NCBI GenBank assembly: GCA_903882875.1
Contig: CAIRYQ010000124.1
Span: 1 to 64,000, forward strand
Source: an uncultured Spartobacteria bacterium
Lineage (GTDB): Bacteria; Verrucomicrobiota; Verrucomicrobiia; Chthoniobacterales; Chthoniobacteraceae
Length of the DNA: 64,000 nucleotides
Reading direction: 5' to 3'
In this document: one piece after another, positions 25,778 to 39,000 of the stretch
How positions within the stretch are numbered: position 1 is the first letter of the stretch
Layout: each line of letters opens with the position of its first letter
Position numbers and translations under genes: made by a program
The notes under the pieces: generated by a model
Database searches by the model: none
Told to the model about the DNA's origin: nothing
What the model saw: the letters and a program-made list of their open reading frames with translations, nothing else

Positions 25778-26247
25778 TTACCCTCTCGTGACGGCGGCCT
25801 GCAGGCTTGCTGCGAGATTCAGGCCGCGGATTCGCCCGAGGCAGATGCCGGCGTTGGTGGCAATGCCGAGCGCATCCGTGATGCTCGCCTTGGCATGCGC
25901 CACCGCCTCCCGCTTTTCCTTGATGCCGCCGAGGCCGAGCAGTTCCGCCACCTGCATTGCTTCACCGAGGTGCATCCTCAGGATCACCCATGCATGCAGC
26001 TCGCAACGGCTGATTACCCCGGATCGCCGATCAAAAAAACGCGCACCCACTTTCCGAAATCCGCAAAGACGGTGTGGAGCGCGGCTTTGCCGATTGCGCC
26101 GACATGATTCACGCGGAGGCCCAGCGCGAGCTGCACCACCGCCATAATCGGCCCGTTGCCGCCGAGTTTCAAGAACGGCGGCACGAATTCAAAGTTCGCG
26201 CTCACGCCGGACGCTGCCGTGATGTGGCACGACCATTCGCCATCGTT
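25778..26247 (-). pseudogene. Possible decayed ORF with a poly-T frameshift
   Basis: Two overlapping minus-strand frames look protein-like and join at a 7-T run (26033-26039 as A on the plus strand). The first, open from 26247, reads W-S-C-H-I-T-A-A-S-G-V-S-A-N-F-E-F-V-P-P and later A-A-L-H-T-V-F-A-D-F-G-K-W-V-R-V-F, and stops at TAA near 25998-26020. In the next frame D-R-R-S-G-V-I-S-R-C-E-L-H-A-W-V-I-L-R continues to a stop at 25778. There is no good start codon (a GTG at 26205 only) and an in-frame TGA at 26248-26250. I do not recognise the family. It may be the remnant of a gene once next to the cassette, but chance cannot be excluded. Confidence 0.3.
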
Positions 26248-26581
26248 TCAAACCGTTCGTTTCGCCGGCGAAAGCCTCGCTTTGACGGCATGGGGAATCG
26301 TATCCGCGAAGCAGGTGAATCCGGTGAAAGCCTTTGGTTTTGCGCTTCCGGAGGCCGCCGCCCGAAGCAGCCGGAGGGTCTGTTTTGGGAGGCTGTCTGG
26401 CATCCTCTTCGACGTAGCTCGTGTGCGGTGCTGGTTTCGAGACATCATGACGGGAAATTTTTATTGCCGTGTCTTTGTGCGGAAATCCCGGATCCTCTGC
26501 GATTGGATTTCGCCGCGCTATGGAGCGCACTTGAAGTCATCGCCACTGGTTGGTCGAATTGGCAAGGGCGTCAAAAACAGG

Positions 26582-26614
26582 GCGCGCGCACGCGCGCGCG
26601 TGCGCATGCGCGCG
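26582..26614. repeat. Alternating purine-pyrimidine (Z-DNA-prone) tract
   Basis: 33 consecutive bases alternate G/A with C/T, mostly GC steps with single CA, GT and AT steps. Such tracts readily adopt Z-form under negative supercoiling. It lies about 400 bases upstream of the giant repeat-protein start. Confidence 0.7.
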
Positions 26615-26657
26615 AGAGAACGCATGAGATTTCCCCTTCGAGACTGTGTAAGAAGTC

Positions 26658-26732
26658 GAATTTGGAAGCCAAGAAGCCAGGAAAAAAGGGCGGGTCAATT
26701 TCTCCCTTCCTGGGTTCATGGCTTCCAAATTC
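26658..26732. repeat. 26-bp inverted repeat (long stem-loop)
   Basis: Left arm 26658-26683 (gaatttggaagcc..., 26 bases) matches the reverse complement of 26707-26732 at 24 of 26 positions, around a 23-base loop that has an extra aggg/ccct pairing. It is by far the strongest palindrome in this intergenic region. It may be a repetitive palindromic element, a transcription attenuator for the giant gene 280 bases downstream, or a small mobile-element remnant. Confidence 0.7.
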
Positions 26733-27008
26733 ATCCCGCTGCTGCATCCACAGCGCGCATCGGCCGTCATTTTTCACAGCCTCTTACGAGTGTTGCGGAC
26801 GCGGTCCCGACCGCCTTTCCCGAATTTTTTGGAAATGGAGGGCCCGCAATTTGTTTTCAGGCCGCGAATTTTTCCTGAATAATGGGTCGAGGCTCTCGTC
26901 CAACATGGAATGCGACTCCAATTCTGAACGTGCGAATTTCTGTTTCCCGTTGGCAAAATAACCCGTCGGCGGTGCGGATAATTCGTTGCATTGGGTGGGG
27001 ACGCACGT

Positions 27009-30000
27009 ATGGTCATTGTCAATCCACTGATGAAGAGCCCCTGCATTTCCCCCCGCAGAATTTCCAGCGCAAAAAGACGGCCGGTGCCTAGACGCGATGG
27101 GAGGTCGGCGCTTTCCGGCACCATCGCTTTGCTTGCCGTAGCGATCCTGTCCTGCGCGAGCACGCCGCGGGCGCATGCGACCACCTACTACTGGGACGGC
27201 GACGGCTCGGCTCCGCTGAACGATGCGACCACCGGGAACGGACTCGGTGGCACGGGGACTTGGGATACCGCTTCCTCAAAATGGTGGGATCCCAATAACC
27301 CCAACGTGGACGGACTTTGGGGAAATGCCGCTTACAGCATCGCAGTTTTCATCGGAACACCGGGCACGGTCTCATTGGGAAGCGGTCTCCAAACCAATGG
27401 GCTGAGTTTTTTTTCCAATGGCTTCAACCTCACCGGCGGGACGCTTACGCTCGTTGGAACGGCGCCGACCATTTATGTCGCCCCGGCGCAGACGGCGACC
27501 ATCACCAGCACAATCGCGGATTCGGGTGCCGCCGGACTTTACAAATCCGGCTTGGGCACCCTGGTGCTGAATGGCGTGAACACGTACACGGGTCCGACGA
27601 CGGTGGGCTTCGGCTCGCTGCTCGTGAACGGCTCGACGAGTGCAACGAGCGCTGTGGCTGTCGGCGATCCCCTGAATCCCGGTGGCGGCGTGCTGGGCGG
27701 TACCGGGACAATCGGCGGTGCCGTCACGGTGAACGGTGTCGGGGGCATCAGCCTCGCCAATGGCTCGATCGGCACTCTGACGCTGGGTAACACGCTCACC
27801 GCCACCGGCACCGCCGGGAACAATCTTTTCACTTTTGACATGGGATCGGGAGGGGCCGGGACCGATAGGATCAATGTTGTCGGAAGTGGAACCACAGGCG
27901 TTGTCGTGACCAATGCCGGGGCGCCGGTGATCGTATTGAACCAAATCGGCGGGGTAGCTGCGCCAATCACTAGCGGCACTTACAATCTGATTTCCGTTAC
28001 CGGAGCCTCCGCAACGATGGCCGCGGCGGCAAGGTTCAGCCTTGCGACCAGCCGGGCTTTTGGTGAGCTATACTCCTTGCAACTCGACAGCGCCACCAGC
28101 AAGATATTGCAGGTGGTTGTCACAACGGGCAACCCCGGCCCCATTAGTGGTGCCTCGTTTTGGTCGGGAACCGCCAGCAACAATCAATGGAACGTGTCTT
28201 CCAGTTGGAAGACTGATGCCACTTCCAACACAGCCGGAGCCATCCCCGGATACCTGACCAATGTCACATTTTACACGACGAATCCGGCTCCTGTTCTCGG
28301 AAATAGCACGCTGAATCAGGATTTTGACATCAACAGTCTCACCTTCAGCGCCACGGCGACTTCCGGCGTGAATATTCTGGCCGGGGTGGGGAAGATGCTG
28401 ACGATCGAGGCTGCGGCCGTGAACGGCAACACCGCAGGAAACGGCATTACCCTGAAGAATTCATCCGGAACGCAAACAATAACTGCGCCCGTGGGGTTGG
28501 CCTCGAGCCAGACATGGACTGTGGCCGCCGGCGCCACGTTGGGGGTCAATGGTGTCATCAGCGACTTTGGTGCCGGAAACGGCCTCACCTTGGCTGGCGG
28601 GGGCACATTGACGCTCACGGCTCCAAACACCTTTTCCGGTGGCGTCATTCTCAATAGCGGCAAACTGATCATCAATAATCCCACGGCCTTGGGGGCTTCG
28701 GCGGGCGTGTTCACGATCAATGGCGGAACGATTGACAACACCACCGGAGCGTTCTTGGGCCTGCAAAACGACAACCCGGTCACCATCGGGGGGAGTTTCG
28801 CCTTCAGCACGACCGGCGGTTCGTCCCTCAACAACCTGAACCTTGGCCTTGGCGCAGTGAGCCTCAATGGCAGCCGCACGATCACGCTGAATCCGCTGAA
28901 TGCGCTCAATCCGGCTACACTGACATTTGGCGGTGTGGTGACCAATACGACGAACGGCACAATCACGACCACGGTGAACGGGCCTGGCAATACGCTGGCA
29001 ATTGGCTCGTTTGCATTGAATAGCGGAGCCGCCTCCGTGGTGGATATTTTCAATGGGAACGGGAACATCACCATGAACGGGCCGGTGAGCAATGGCGGCA
29101 GTGCGGCGAATGGGCTGACATACAGCGGGACGGGCACGCTGACCTTGCTGGGAGCGAATAACTACACGGGTGCCACAACGGTGTCCTCCGGCGCGTTGAT
29201 TGTGAACGGTTCCATCGGGGCGTCCAGCGCGGTGAATATCTCAGGCGGCGTCCTCGCCGGCACCGGAACGATTAATGGCCCGGTCACGTTGAGCGGGACG
29301 GGTGGCATCAATCTGCCCTTAGGGACAGCAGGCACAGGCACCGGGATAATGACGCTGGGTGGCAACCTCAGCATCACCGGTGCTGCTGGCGCCAACAAGC
29401 TTGCGTTTGATTTGGGGGCGGGGACCTCCCAGACGGACGAAATCATTGTCGCCGGCGTCACGTCCGTCACCAATTCGGCGGCGATCAGTTTCAATCAGAT
29501 CGGCCAGGCCCAGGGATCGCGCGTCAATGCGGGCACCTACACACTCATCGCGGCATCCAATACGCTCAATCTTTCCAATTACACCTTGATCACGCACACG
29601 GCGTTCGGATCGACCTTTTCGCTTGGACTTGATGGTACCCTCAAACAGTTGCAGGTGACGGTTACCTCGTCCGCTCCGGGCCCCTCGGTCGCCTACTGGG
29701 CGGGCAGTGCGGGCAACAACTGGAGCACCGCCACGAACTGGAGGACTGACGCCACTTCCAACATCAACACTTCGGGCGCTCCTGCATACAACTCCGACGT
29801 CTTCTTCAACACGGTAACCCCGACCGCACTGAATCTCACGAACACCGTGCTCGGGGCTGATTCGGACATCAACAGTCTCACCTTCAGTTCTGCCGCGAGC
29901 ACGGGCGTCACCATCGGTGGCAACAATACGCTCACGATCGAGGCCACGCTGACCGCCCTGAACGCCGCCAACAGCGGCATCATTGTCAACGCCCCCGTCT

Positions 30001-33000
30001 CGCCGATCACCGGTGTCACCACACACACCATTTCTGCAAATGTGGCCCTTGCCGAAAGCCAGACATGGACCGTGAATCAAGGCACGGCGCTCGCCGTCAC
30101 CGGGAGTGTCACCGATTACGGTGCAGGATATACCCTCACCAAAGCGGGGGATGGCACCCTGAAACTGTTCGGAGCCACCATCCCCACGCTTGTTACTGCA
30201 GTCAAAGCCGGTGCGTTGATCATCAGCACCACAGGGGCTTCCGCGAACGATACCTCGACATTCAATATCACCGGTTCCACGGTGCGTACCAGCAATGGCA
30301 GTTCAAACGGCGGTGTGCTTGTCCTCGAGAACACGACCGGCACGGCCTCGCCCACGCCCTTTGCGGGCACCATCACCCTGAGCGGCTTCGGGCCCAATTT
30401 CATCGGCACGTCCAATCCCGGCGGCACGCTGGTGAGCGTCAGAAACAATACCCTTTCTGGTCTCGTCAGCACGAATGACAACGTCACTCTTCCCAATGTG
30501 AACACCGGGATCGTTTCAGCCAACGGCCTGCTCACATTTTCGGGTTCGCTTGCCATCGGGAGAGGCACCCAGACTTTTTTCGGCGCGTATAATTCGAGCA
30601 GCGGTGTGGGCAACTATGCGATCACCGGCAGCCTTCTGGACTCGGGTAACGCAACAATTCCCATTCCCGGCATCCTGGTAAAAATGGGGCCGGGAACGCT
30701 GACTCTCAATCCATCGAATTCCAGCGGATATTCCGGAACGATCCGGGTGTCGGGTGGCACGGTCCGCATTCTCTCGGGCACGGCATTGGGTTCCGACACA
30801 AATACAGGGGCCGTAGCGGGCACCGCCTCTGCGGTGCTGGACATGAACGGCGGAGCCTTGGAAGCGTTGTCGGATTCGGGGGCTATCAATGCGAACGTCT
30901 ATGGACGGGCGAATTCCACCTTCTTTGTGGATCATGCCCTCGTTAGCACGCTTTCCGTCGGCACGGCCATCAATGGAACGACGACTTTTGGGCAGTTCAC
31001 TTTTGCTGCGGGCACCACCCTCACACTGACCGGTCGGGACGGCTACGGCGTGACCTTTATGCCCGGTTCCAATCCGGCGACTCTCAGTGCGTTGATTGAC
31101 CCCGCGTCGCAGGCGAATAACTCCGCGTTTACGAACAACCTCAACGGACTCCTCACCCTTACTGGCGATATCTGGGGACAAACCAACACCACTTCCCGGA
31201 CGATGACGATTTCGGGCAGTGGGGACACGCTGATTACCGGCTATATCCTGGCCACGGGATCGGATCACTTTCTGACCAAGTCCGGCCAGGGGACGCTGAC
31301 GCTGAACGCATCGAACCCCACGGCGGCCAGCAGCACTTACACGGGTGGCACGAACATCAGCGGCGGCACGCTGGCCGTCACGAACATCAAGACGCTGCTT
31401 AACCAGAACAGCGTAACCACGACCGGAGCTAACAACGCGATCAACCTGAATGGTGGTTCGCTGAGCTACCTCGGCACACTCAGCACCGGTGCGGGCGAGA
31501 CATCCCCGACGGTGATCAATCTTTCCGGCACCACCGGAGCAGGTATCATTCTGGCGAATCAGGCGGGCTCGGTGCCCACGGCATTGACACTCAGCAGCGG
31601 AGTCTCTGCGGGGGGCGCAGGCGTAAAGACCCTCTTCCTCGGTGGCGCTGCTTCCTCCAACCTGATCAACACGGTTAGCGGCGTGATTCAGAACAACTCC
31701 TCCACGAACCTGACCTCGCTGACAAAGGTGGGGACGGATACCTGGCTCTACTCGCCGAGCGCGGCCAGCTACGGTACGGGAGCGTATGGCGTGAATGTGC
31801 AGACCACCGTTACGGGACTCGGAGCGCCCCAATCAAATACGATCACGGTGGCAAGCGCATCGAACATTCGGACCGGGCAAGTAGTCACGACGGGCGGCAC
31901 CGGCGTGCCTGTGGCCGCGGTGGTGACCAACATCAACGGCACCACAATCACTCTCAGCAGCAACATTGGCGCGCAGATTGCGAGCGGAACTTCGATTACC
32001 TTTGGAGCCATCACAAACTTCACCGGATCGGTGACGGTCGGCGGCGGCCTCCTGCAAGTGAAGCCGACTGCGGCGAGCGGGACGAGCGGTGGCAACCTGT
32101 TCACCACGGCGCAGAATCTGATCTTCAACACGGACGCGCTGACGACCAATGGATCCGCGGGTGGAACTTTTGAACTCGTCACTCCCGCAGTAACGATGAC
32201 TGGCAACCTGCTTCAGACCATGGGAGCGCTTCAGTTGTCCGCCGGGGCCGGCAAACTGCAGGTGGATGCCGGGAATGGCGGATTCAGCAACATATTGACC
32301 TTCAACGCCTACACTACGCGGACGGCGGGAGCGGTGGTGGACTTCGCGCCGGCGGCCAGTCTGGCGGGCATTCAGTTCTCAGTGGTCCCGACGGCGGTTT
32401 CGAGCGGCGTGTTGAGCGGATCGTATTTCACCAGTTCGACCGGTGCGATAGACTTTGTAGCCACGCCTGCTGCGAATACCCCTGTTGCCGCACTCGGTTC
32501 GACGACTGCGCTGCCTTTGACTGGAGCACTCGGCACGGCAAACTATCGCGTCAATGCCAACACAACCACCACTGGAGCGGATGTGGCCAATACCATTCGC
32601 ATCATATCCGGGGCCAACCTGACCCTTGGTGCAAATCTCACGATCACCTCCACAAACGCGAATAACCTCGGCGGCATCCTTCACGACAATGCGGGAGGCG
32701 CTTCCAAAATCAGCAGTACGTCAACAGCCACGATCTCCACAGTGACGGCCAATCAGGAACTCCTGATCACCACAGGAGGCATAAACAGCAATTTGGCAAA
32801 CGTGTTGCAGACCCCCAGCACTGCACTTCTGACGATCTCCTCTGTCTTGGCCAACGGCTCCGGCGGTGTGACCAAGGCAGGCAATGGTCTCCTCGTCCTC
32901 AGCGGCCAGAATACGTTCACCGGGGCGCTGACTATTGATGAGGGCGGCCTGCGCGCCTCCGGCACAAACACCCAGACACTGGGCGCTCCGGCTGCAACCA

Positions 33001-36000
33001 CTGTGGACATCCTGCGCCAGGGGGCCTCACTTGATGTCTTCGGAGCGGGTGCAAGCACTTCGCCTTACACTGGAGGCACTTCGCTCCCGACGCTCATCGC
33101 TGCACCGATCAGCGGTGCAGGCAGCATCACCAGCACCGCATCCGGCTCGCAGGCGATCCAGCTCGGCACCAGCGCCAGCACTGGCAGCGGTGTCTTCTCG
33201 GGGATCATTTCCGATGGTTCGGGCACCATGACGGTGATCCGCAACGGTGCCGCCGGAACGGAGGTTCTGACCGGCCTGAACACTTACACCGGGCCGACGG
33301 TGCTCAGCGGCGGGGCAATCCTTCAGGCAAACGTTCTTGCCAACGGCAGCACGGCTTCTTCCATCGGCGCGTCCTCGAATGCCGCCGGCAATCTTGTGCT
33401 CAACGGCGGCACGCTGCTTTACCAGGGTGAAAATGCGACGGTGTACTCGCCCACGCAGACGCCTTCAGTCTCGACGGATCGTCTCTTCACGCTCACAGCG
33501 AACGGCGGGGTGATTGACTCCTCTGGCACCTATGGGAACCAGCAGGTCGGCACGACCACGCCGAATAATGCGGCACTTGTCTTCAGCAATAGCGGACAGG
33601 TCGCTTTCAGCGCCTCGGGCATCAGCCCAACACTGACCCTTCAAGGCAGTTCCACAGGTGACAATCAGTTCAATCCCTGGTTGACCAACCCAGCCTCGGG
33701 AATTCTCTCAATTAACAAGACTGGCGTGGGCGTTTGGGTGCTGAACAACATCCAGAACAACTACACCGGCCCCACGACGATTAACGCGGGCGTCCTCCGG
33801 GCATTCACAGACGCGACACAGGCAACCGGAGTCACTCTGCCGGTTACGTCGAATCTTACGTTCAATGGCGGTGTCCTCGAGTCCACCGGGAATTTCTCAC
33901 GCACCCTCGGTACGTTGGCCGGCAATGTGCAATGGAAGGCGACCTTGACGGGCAATGGGTCGGGTGGTTTCGCTGCGGCTTCATCCAATTTGACGGTCAC
34001 CTTCGGCGGCAGTCCGGTATGGGGCGCGGCACCTTTCCTCGACACGGGATCCCTGATATTGAATTCCACCACCGCGATGGCTGAGGTGCAGATTGTGAGT
34101 GGCTTTGGGATTAATTCAGGTGCGACCGCCGCACTCACTGCCACCACCGCGAACGGGAGCGCGACCGTGAACCTGACGGGCGTCTCGACAACCGCAGGGC
34201 TGACTATCGGACAGGTGGTAACAAGTCCGTTCCTTCCAAACGGGACCACATTTACCATTGCTGCTATCAACAGCACCACGCAATTTACCTTGAGCACGGG
34301 CACGGGGGTGTCGGCTGGAACCAACATATCGGTCTCTGTCGCCGCGGGAGGAGTCCGCCAGATCATCGTCAATGACAACCCCAACACGAATACTGACCTT
34401 GCGACCATCACCGGCAGCATTAGCGGGACAGGAAGCCTGAGCAAAGCCGGTGCGGGTGTCCTCCAGCTCTTCGGTGCGAATACCTATACCGGCAGCACGG
34501 CGGTCACAGCTGGAACCTTGGTGGCGAATACGCTGGGACTCAGCACGGCATCAGCTACGGGCACAAGCGTCGGAAGCAACGTCGGGGGCAATACTCTCAC
34601 CCAGGCTCTGACCCTCGGAAATGGAACGACAGGCGCAGCCATCCTCCAGTATGTCGGCACGGGTGAGACCAGTGATCGCCTGATTCAGGTGAATACCACG
34701 ACTGGGAGCGATCAAATCTATGCCGACGGGACTGGGCCGCTCGTGCTCACCAATGTGGTGAACAACACGAGCCTCGTCGGAGCAAGGACGCTTTTCTTGC
34801 GCGGCTCCAATACGCAGCCAAATGTGCTTGGCCTCCCTGGGGCCACCACCAGCAGCCCCGTGGGCCTCGCGGACGGATCTGGCACAAGCCCCTTGAGCAT
34901 CACCATTGATGGCAGTGCCACCTGGGTCCTTGCTGGAAACAATACCTTCACCGGATCCGTCACCCCGAACTATGCACCGTTGGGGCTAGGCAGCAGCGCA
35001 GCGCTCCGTGATGGAAAACTCGTGCTGGGTGGCAGCTTGCAGTCTGTCTTTGCCTACGGAGGAGACCATATCCTTTATAGTGACAATCCGGCTGTCACTC
35101 AGATTCAACTTGGCGGCAATACCTATTTCGCCGGCAACTACAGCCTTAGCTTCTTGGGAACGCTCGCATTGACCGGATCTGTAAGTAGCGCGAACAACAT
35201 CATCAGCGGCAAAACCCTGACCTTCTCATCCGTGACAGAAACTCCGCCGACTGGCGCCGTCACTTGGACCATCAACGGTTCGGGCAATACCGCCGTCACT
35301 GGTGTGATTGCAGACAACCCTGGCGCGACCCTCAATCTGGTCTTCAATCCCCCGAGCAGCTCGAACACACTCACGCTGTCCGGTGCAAGCACCTACAAAG
35401 GGACCACCCAGCTCCTGAACGCCACAACCATCCTTAACGGGAGCGGCGGCCTTTCACCCAACACCGCGCTCACGCTTGGAAATGCCACCACCTCGGCGAC
35501 CCTTCAGCTTGGCGACAGTTCGGGACCCGTCAACGTGACGATTGGATCGCTCGCAGGCGGCAGCGCTGGGGCAAATCAGATAATCAATGGCAATACATTG
35601 AATGCCGTCGCCTCCACGTTGACACTCAATACTGCGGTGAACACCACGCTCGATCCTAACGTCTCGGTCGGCATCAGCCCGTCCGTTTCCGGATTGCTGA
35701 CGGATCCGAGAAATAACATTGCCTTGGTAAAGACGGGAACTAATGCTACTTTGACCGTCGCCAATCCGACCTACTACACTGGCGGCACCTTTGTGGGCAC
35801 TCCGAATGGCCCCGATGGGGGCACTTTGGCGCTAGTCAGTGCCGGAACATTGGGGATAGGTCAGATTTCACCTGGCCCCGTGACCGTCTATGCCGGAACC
35901 CTGAAGCTGGACGACCCGTTGAATCCCCCGGGAACGCAGTATATTACCAACCTGACGGTCGGCGGCGGTGGATCTGGCACCACTGCAAACGTGATTGTTG

Positions 36001-39000
36001 GCACCACCCTGACTCTCGGTGATTACACGCATCCGGGCAACATCATATACGATGCGACCAACAATCCCAACCCCGCCACCATCTCCGCAGGAACCTATGG
36101 CGGAGCTCTCAATCTCAATCCGAACGGGACCACAATCACCGTCGGCAGTTCCACTGCCGGATCGGGTGCCGGGCTGCCGGATCTGACCATCAGTGTTGGT
36201 CTTGTGGACCAAGGCGGGCCTCTCATAAAAGCCGGTCTTGGAACTTTGCAGATCATTTCGAATTCTGCCACATCCTTCAACCAACCGGTGTTCGTGAATG
36301 CCGGCAGCTTGATTCTGAACGGCAGCAGTGGAACCCCCGTATTTGGACCCGGCGTGCCGGTTACAGTGGGGACTGCGACGAATGGAGCAACATTGGACCT
36401 CGGCGGATCGGGCTACACAACTTTCAACAATCTGAGCCTCTATAGCAACTCGCATTTGGTCTTCAATCTCGGACCGAACAATGTGAATTATGATCAGCTT
36501 GGAGCGCCCGGTAACCCCATTTCTATCATTCTAAATCCCGCAGGACCTCTTTCGACAGGGTTGAAAGTGGACTTGAAGGCGCTTGCGGGTTTTGGAACAG
36601 GCACTCCAAGCGGGGTCAACTTTCAATATATCTTGTTGGATGAAATTGGCACAGACTTGAGCGTTCGTCCGTTCAGCCTGGGTTCGACCCCGGGTGGTTT
36701 TGGATTCAACCTGCAAACACTTCAAATCGGAGCCCCCAGTAATAATGAGTGGCAATTGCTCCTCACCCTCTCTCCGGCGACCACGGATTTTTACTGGAAA
36801 GGCGGGGCAAGTGTAAATTGGAACAATGGTGGGAACTGGAGTAACTCCAATGGATCGCCGGTTCTTAATGCCGTTCCGAGCAGTGTGAACAACGTTTATT
36901 TTGCAACCTCATCTGGTCCGGCCAATCAGTCAAATACGATTGTGGACGTCTCCATATCGGTAAACAATCTCACCATTTCCGATCCTGTAGTGGTAACCAT
37001 AAAGGGGGTGAACGGAACTCTCCTCACCATCTACGGCGACCTTTTGATTGATACAACAGCCGGAACCAGCGGACCGGTAACTTTTGGTTCCGCCACGGCG
37101 GGCAGCGCGCTCTCCCTGGGAGTGGCAAGCAATCAGGAGACATGGACGAACAATGCGAAAAACGGCTCGGGCAGTCTGATCATTCTGGGCTCGGTTTCCA
37201 GCCAGGGGACCAGCGGAACCCAGATTCTCACTTTCGCCGGTGCAAGCCATACCACTCTGGCAGGCAGTATCAATGATGGTGGACTCGGTGGGCAACTCGA
37301 ACTGATCAAGACAGATGCCGGCACCCTGTCGCTCACGAATGCTTCAAACACTTACACGGGTGGAACCAAGATTCAGCAAGGCATGCTGGAGTTTGCTTCG
37401 GCATCCACATCTTCTGCATTGGGAACCGGAAAGATAGCTTTCACTGGGGATGCGACTTTAAGGTGGCTTTCCGCGACTGGCGGCGACATTTCCAGCCAAC
37501 TGGTGATCACCGATACCGGGTCGTCCTTGTTCCATTATACTGCCACGCTCGACACGAACGGCAAAAACGTGACCTTCGCGACTCCCCTCCAGAACGGAAG
37601 CCCGACGAACGGCGCATTGACGGTAACCGGGGCGGGAACCCTTTTCCTGAATGCGGTCAATAACTTTACTGCGGGTTACACAGGAGGAACCAATATTTCT
37701 GTCGCCACCTTGGAATTCGCACACCTCGGGATTCCGACCACAGGTAGTCTTACTTTCACCGCGGGTTCCCTCGTGGGGAGTTCCGTATTGCAGTGGGGGC
37801 CGGGGAACACCGACGACATTTCCAGCCTCTACAATGTGCAAATCGCGAACAACGTGATCGCGACTCTTGACACTAACAACAACAATGTGATCCTGCTCAA
37901 CCCGATCCTTTCCACAACGGGTGCCTTGGCGAAGACAGGCAATGGAACACTGAGCTTGTATAACGCGGGTACGCCCGGAACTTACCCCGGCGGGACTTTC
38001 ATCAATGGTGGCACCTTGGAGTTTCTCACAGGGGCGCTGCCCACGGCTGGAGGTGTCACGTTCACGGGAAACTCAACTTTGAGGTGGGCGACTAATTTCT
38101 CGAATCCTACCAATGGCGACGATGTCTCCAGCATAGCCGGTGGACTGGTTATCCAGTCTTCGGTTGTGGCAACCTTGGATACCAATGGCAACAACGTGAC
38201 ATTTGCCAGTCCGATCACAAATTCCGGAACCCTCAACAAGATCAATGCCGGAACGCTCACGCTCGGTGCGGATAACTCTGCGAACTATACGGGCTTGACA
38301 CTCCTTGCAGGCGGCACTGTGGAATTCGTCCCAAACGGTCTTGGGTCACTGACTGCCGCGGCCAGAACCATTACATTCACGGGCAACTCGACCTTGAGGT
38401 GGGGGACTGCGGACAGCACGGTCGTCACGAATCCGTTTAATACCGATGACCTTTCCAGCCGGCTGAACATCGCGAACAGCAGTGCGATCACGGCGACTCT
38501 CGACACCAACGGCAATAACGTGAACTTTGCCAACCCGATCAATGGGGCAGTTGGAGCTTCCACGGGTAACTTGTTCAAGACGGGAGCCGGAACCCTCACC
38601 ATGCAGGCTTCCAGCCCGAATTTTCAGGGGGCGGTTACCGTTGATAGCGGAACACTCGCAGTGAGCGGCAGCCTGAGCGGCACGACTGCCGTGAATGTGG
38701 CGTTAGGGGCGACGTTGCAATTCTCCGGTGGGGCCAATTCCATCAAATCTACTGCAGCCGTCGTGATGGGCATTCCTAGTTCGACAAGTTCGACGGCTGC
38801 TGCAACGCTCCTGACGAATAACACCAACCAGCAAATGGGTGTGTTCACGCTGTCGGGAAATGCGGTTATTGATTTCAATCTTTCAGGCCATACCGGTGCA
38901 GTGTCGCTGAAATTTGCGGACAGCTCTGCCGTTAGTTCAAGCTGGAATGGAACCCTGAGCATTGATAACTGGGTGAGCAACGGGGATCATCTGTTCTTTG

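Larger units (their letters stand above)
25380..27008. other. 1.6 kb regulatory/intergenic region between cassette and giant surface protein
   Basis: Divergent promoters for the B-C-A unit (minus) and the giant repeat protein (plus) must lie here. I see no complete gene. It contains a 7-bp inverted repeat TGACCAC/GTGGTCA (25636-25642 and 25666-25672), a near-perfect 17-bp inverted repeat (25694-25768), a degraded minus-strand frame (25778-26247), a 33-base alternating purine-pyrimidine tract (26582-26614) and a 26-bp inverted repeat (26658-26732). Confidence 0.6.

Noticed and set aside
26074-26961. Plus-strand open frame in the cassette-surface intergenic region
   Set aside because: Sequence is low in protein-like features, has no good start and reads through the alternating GC tract.
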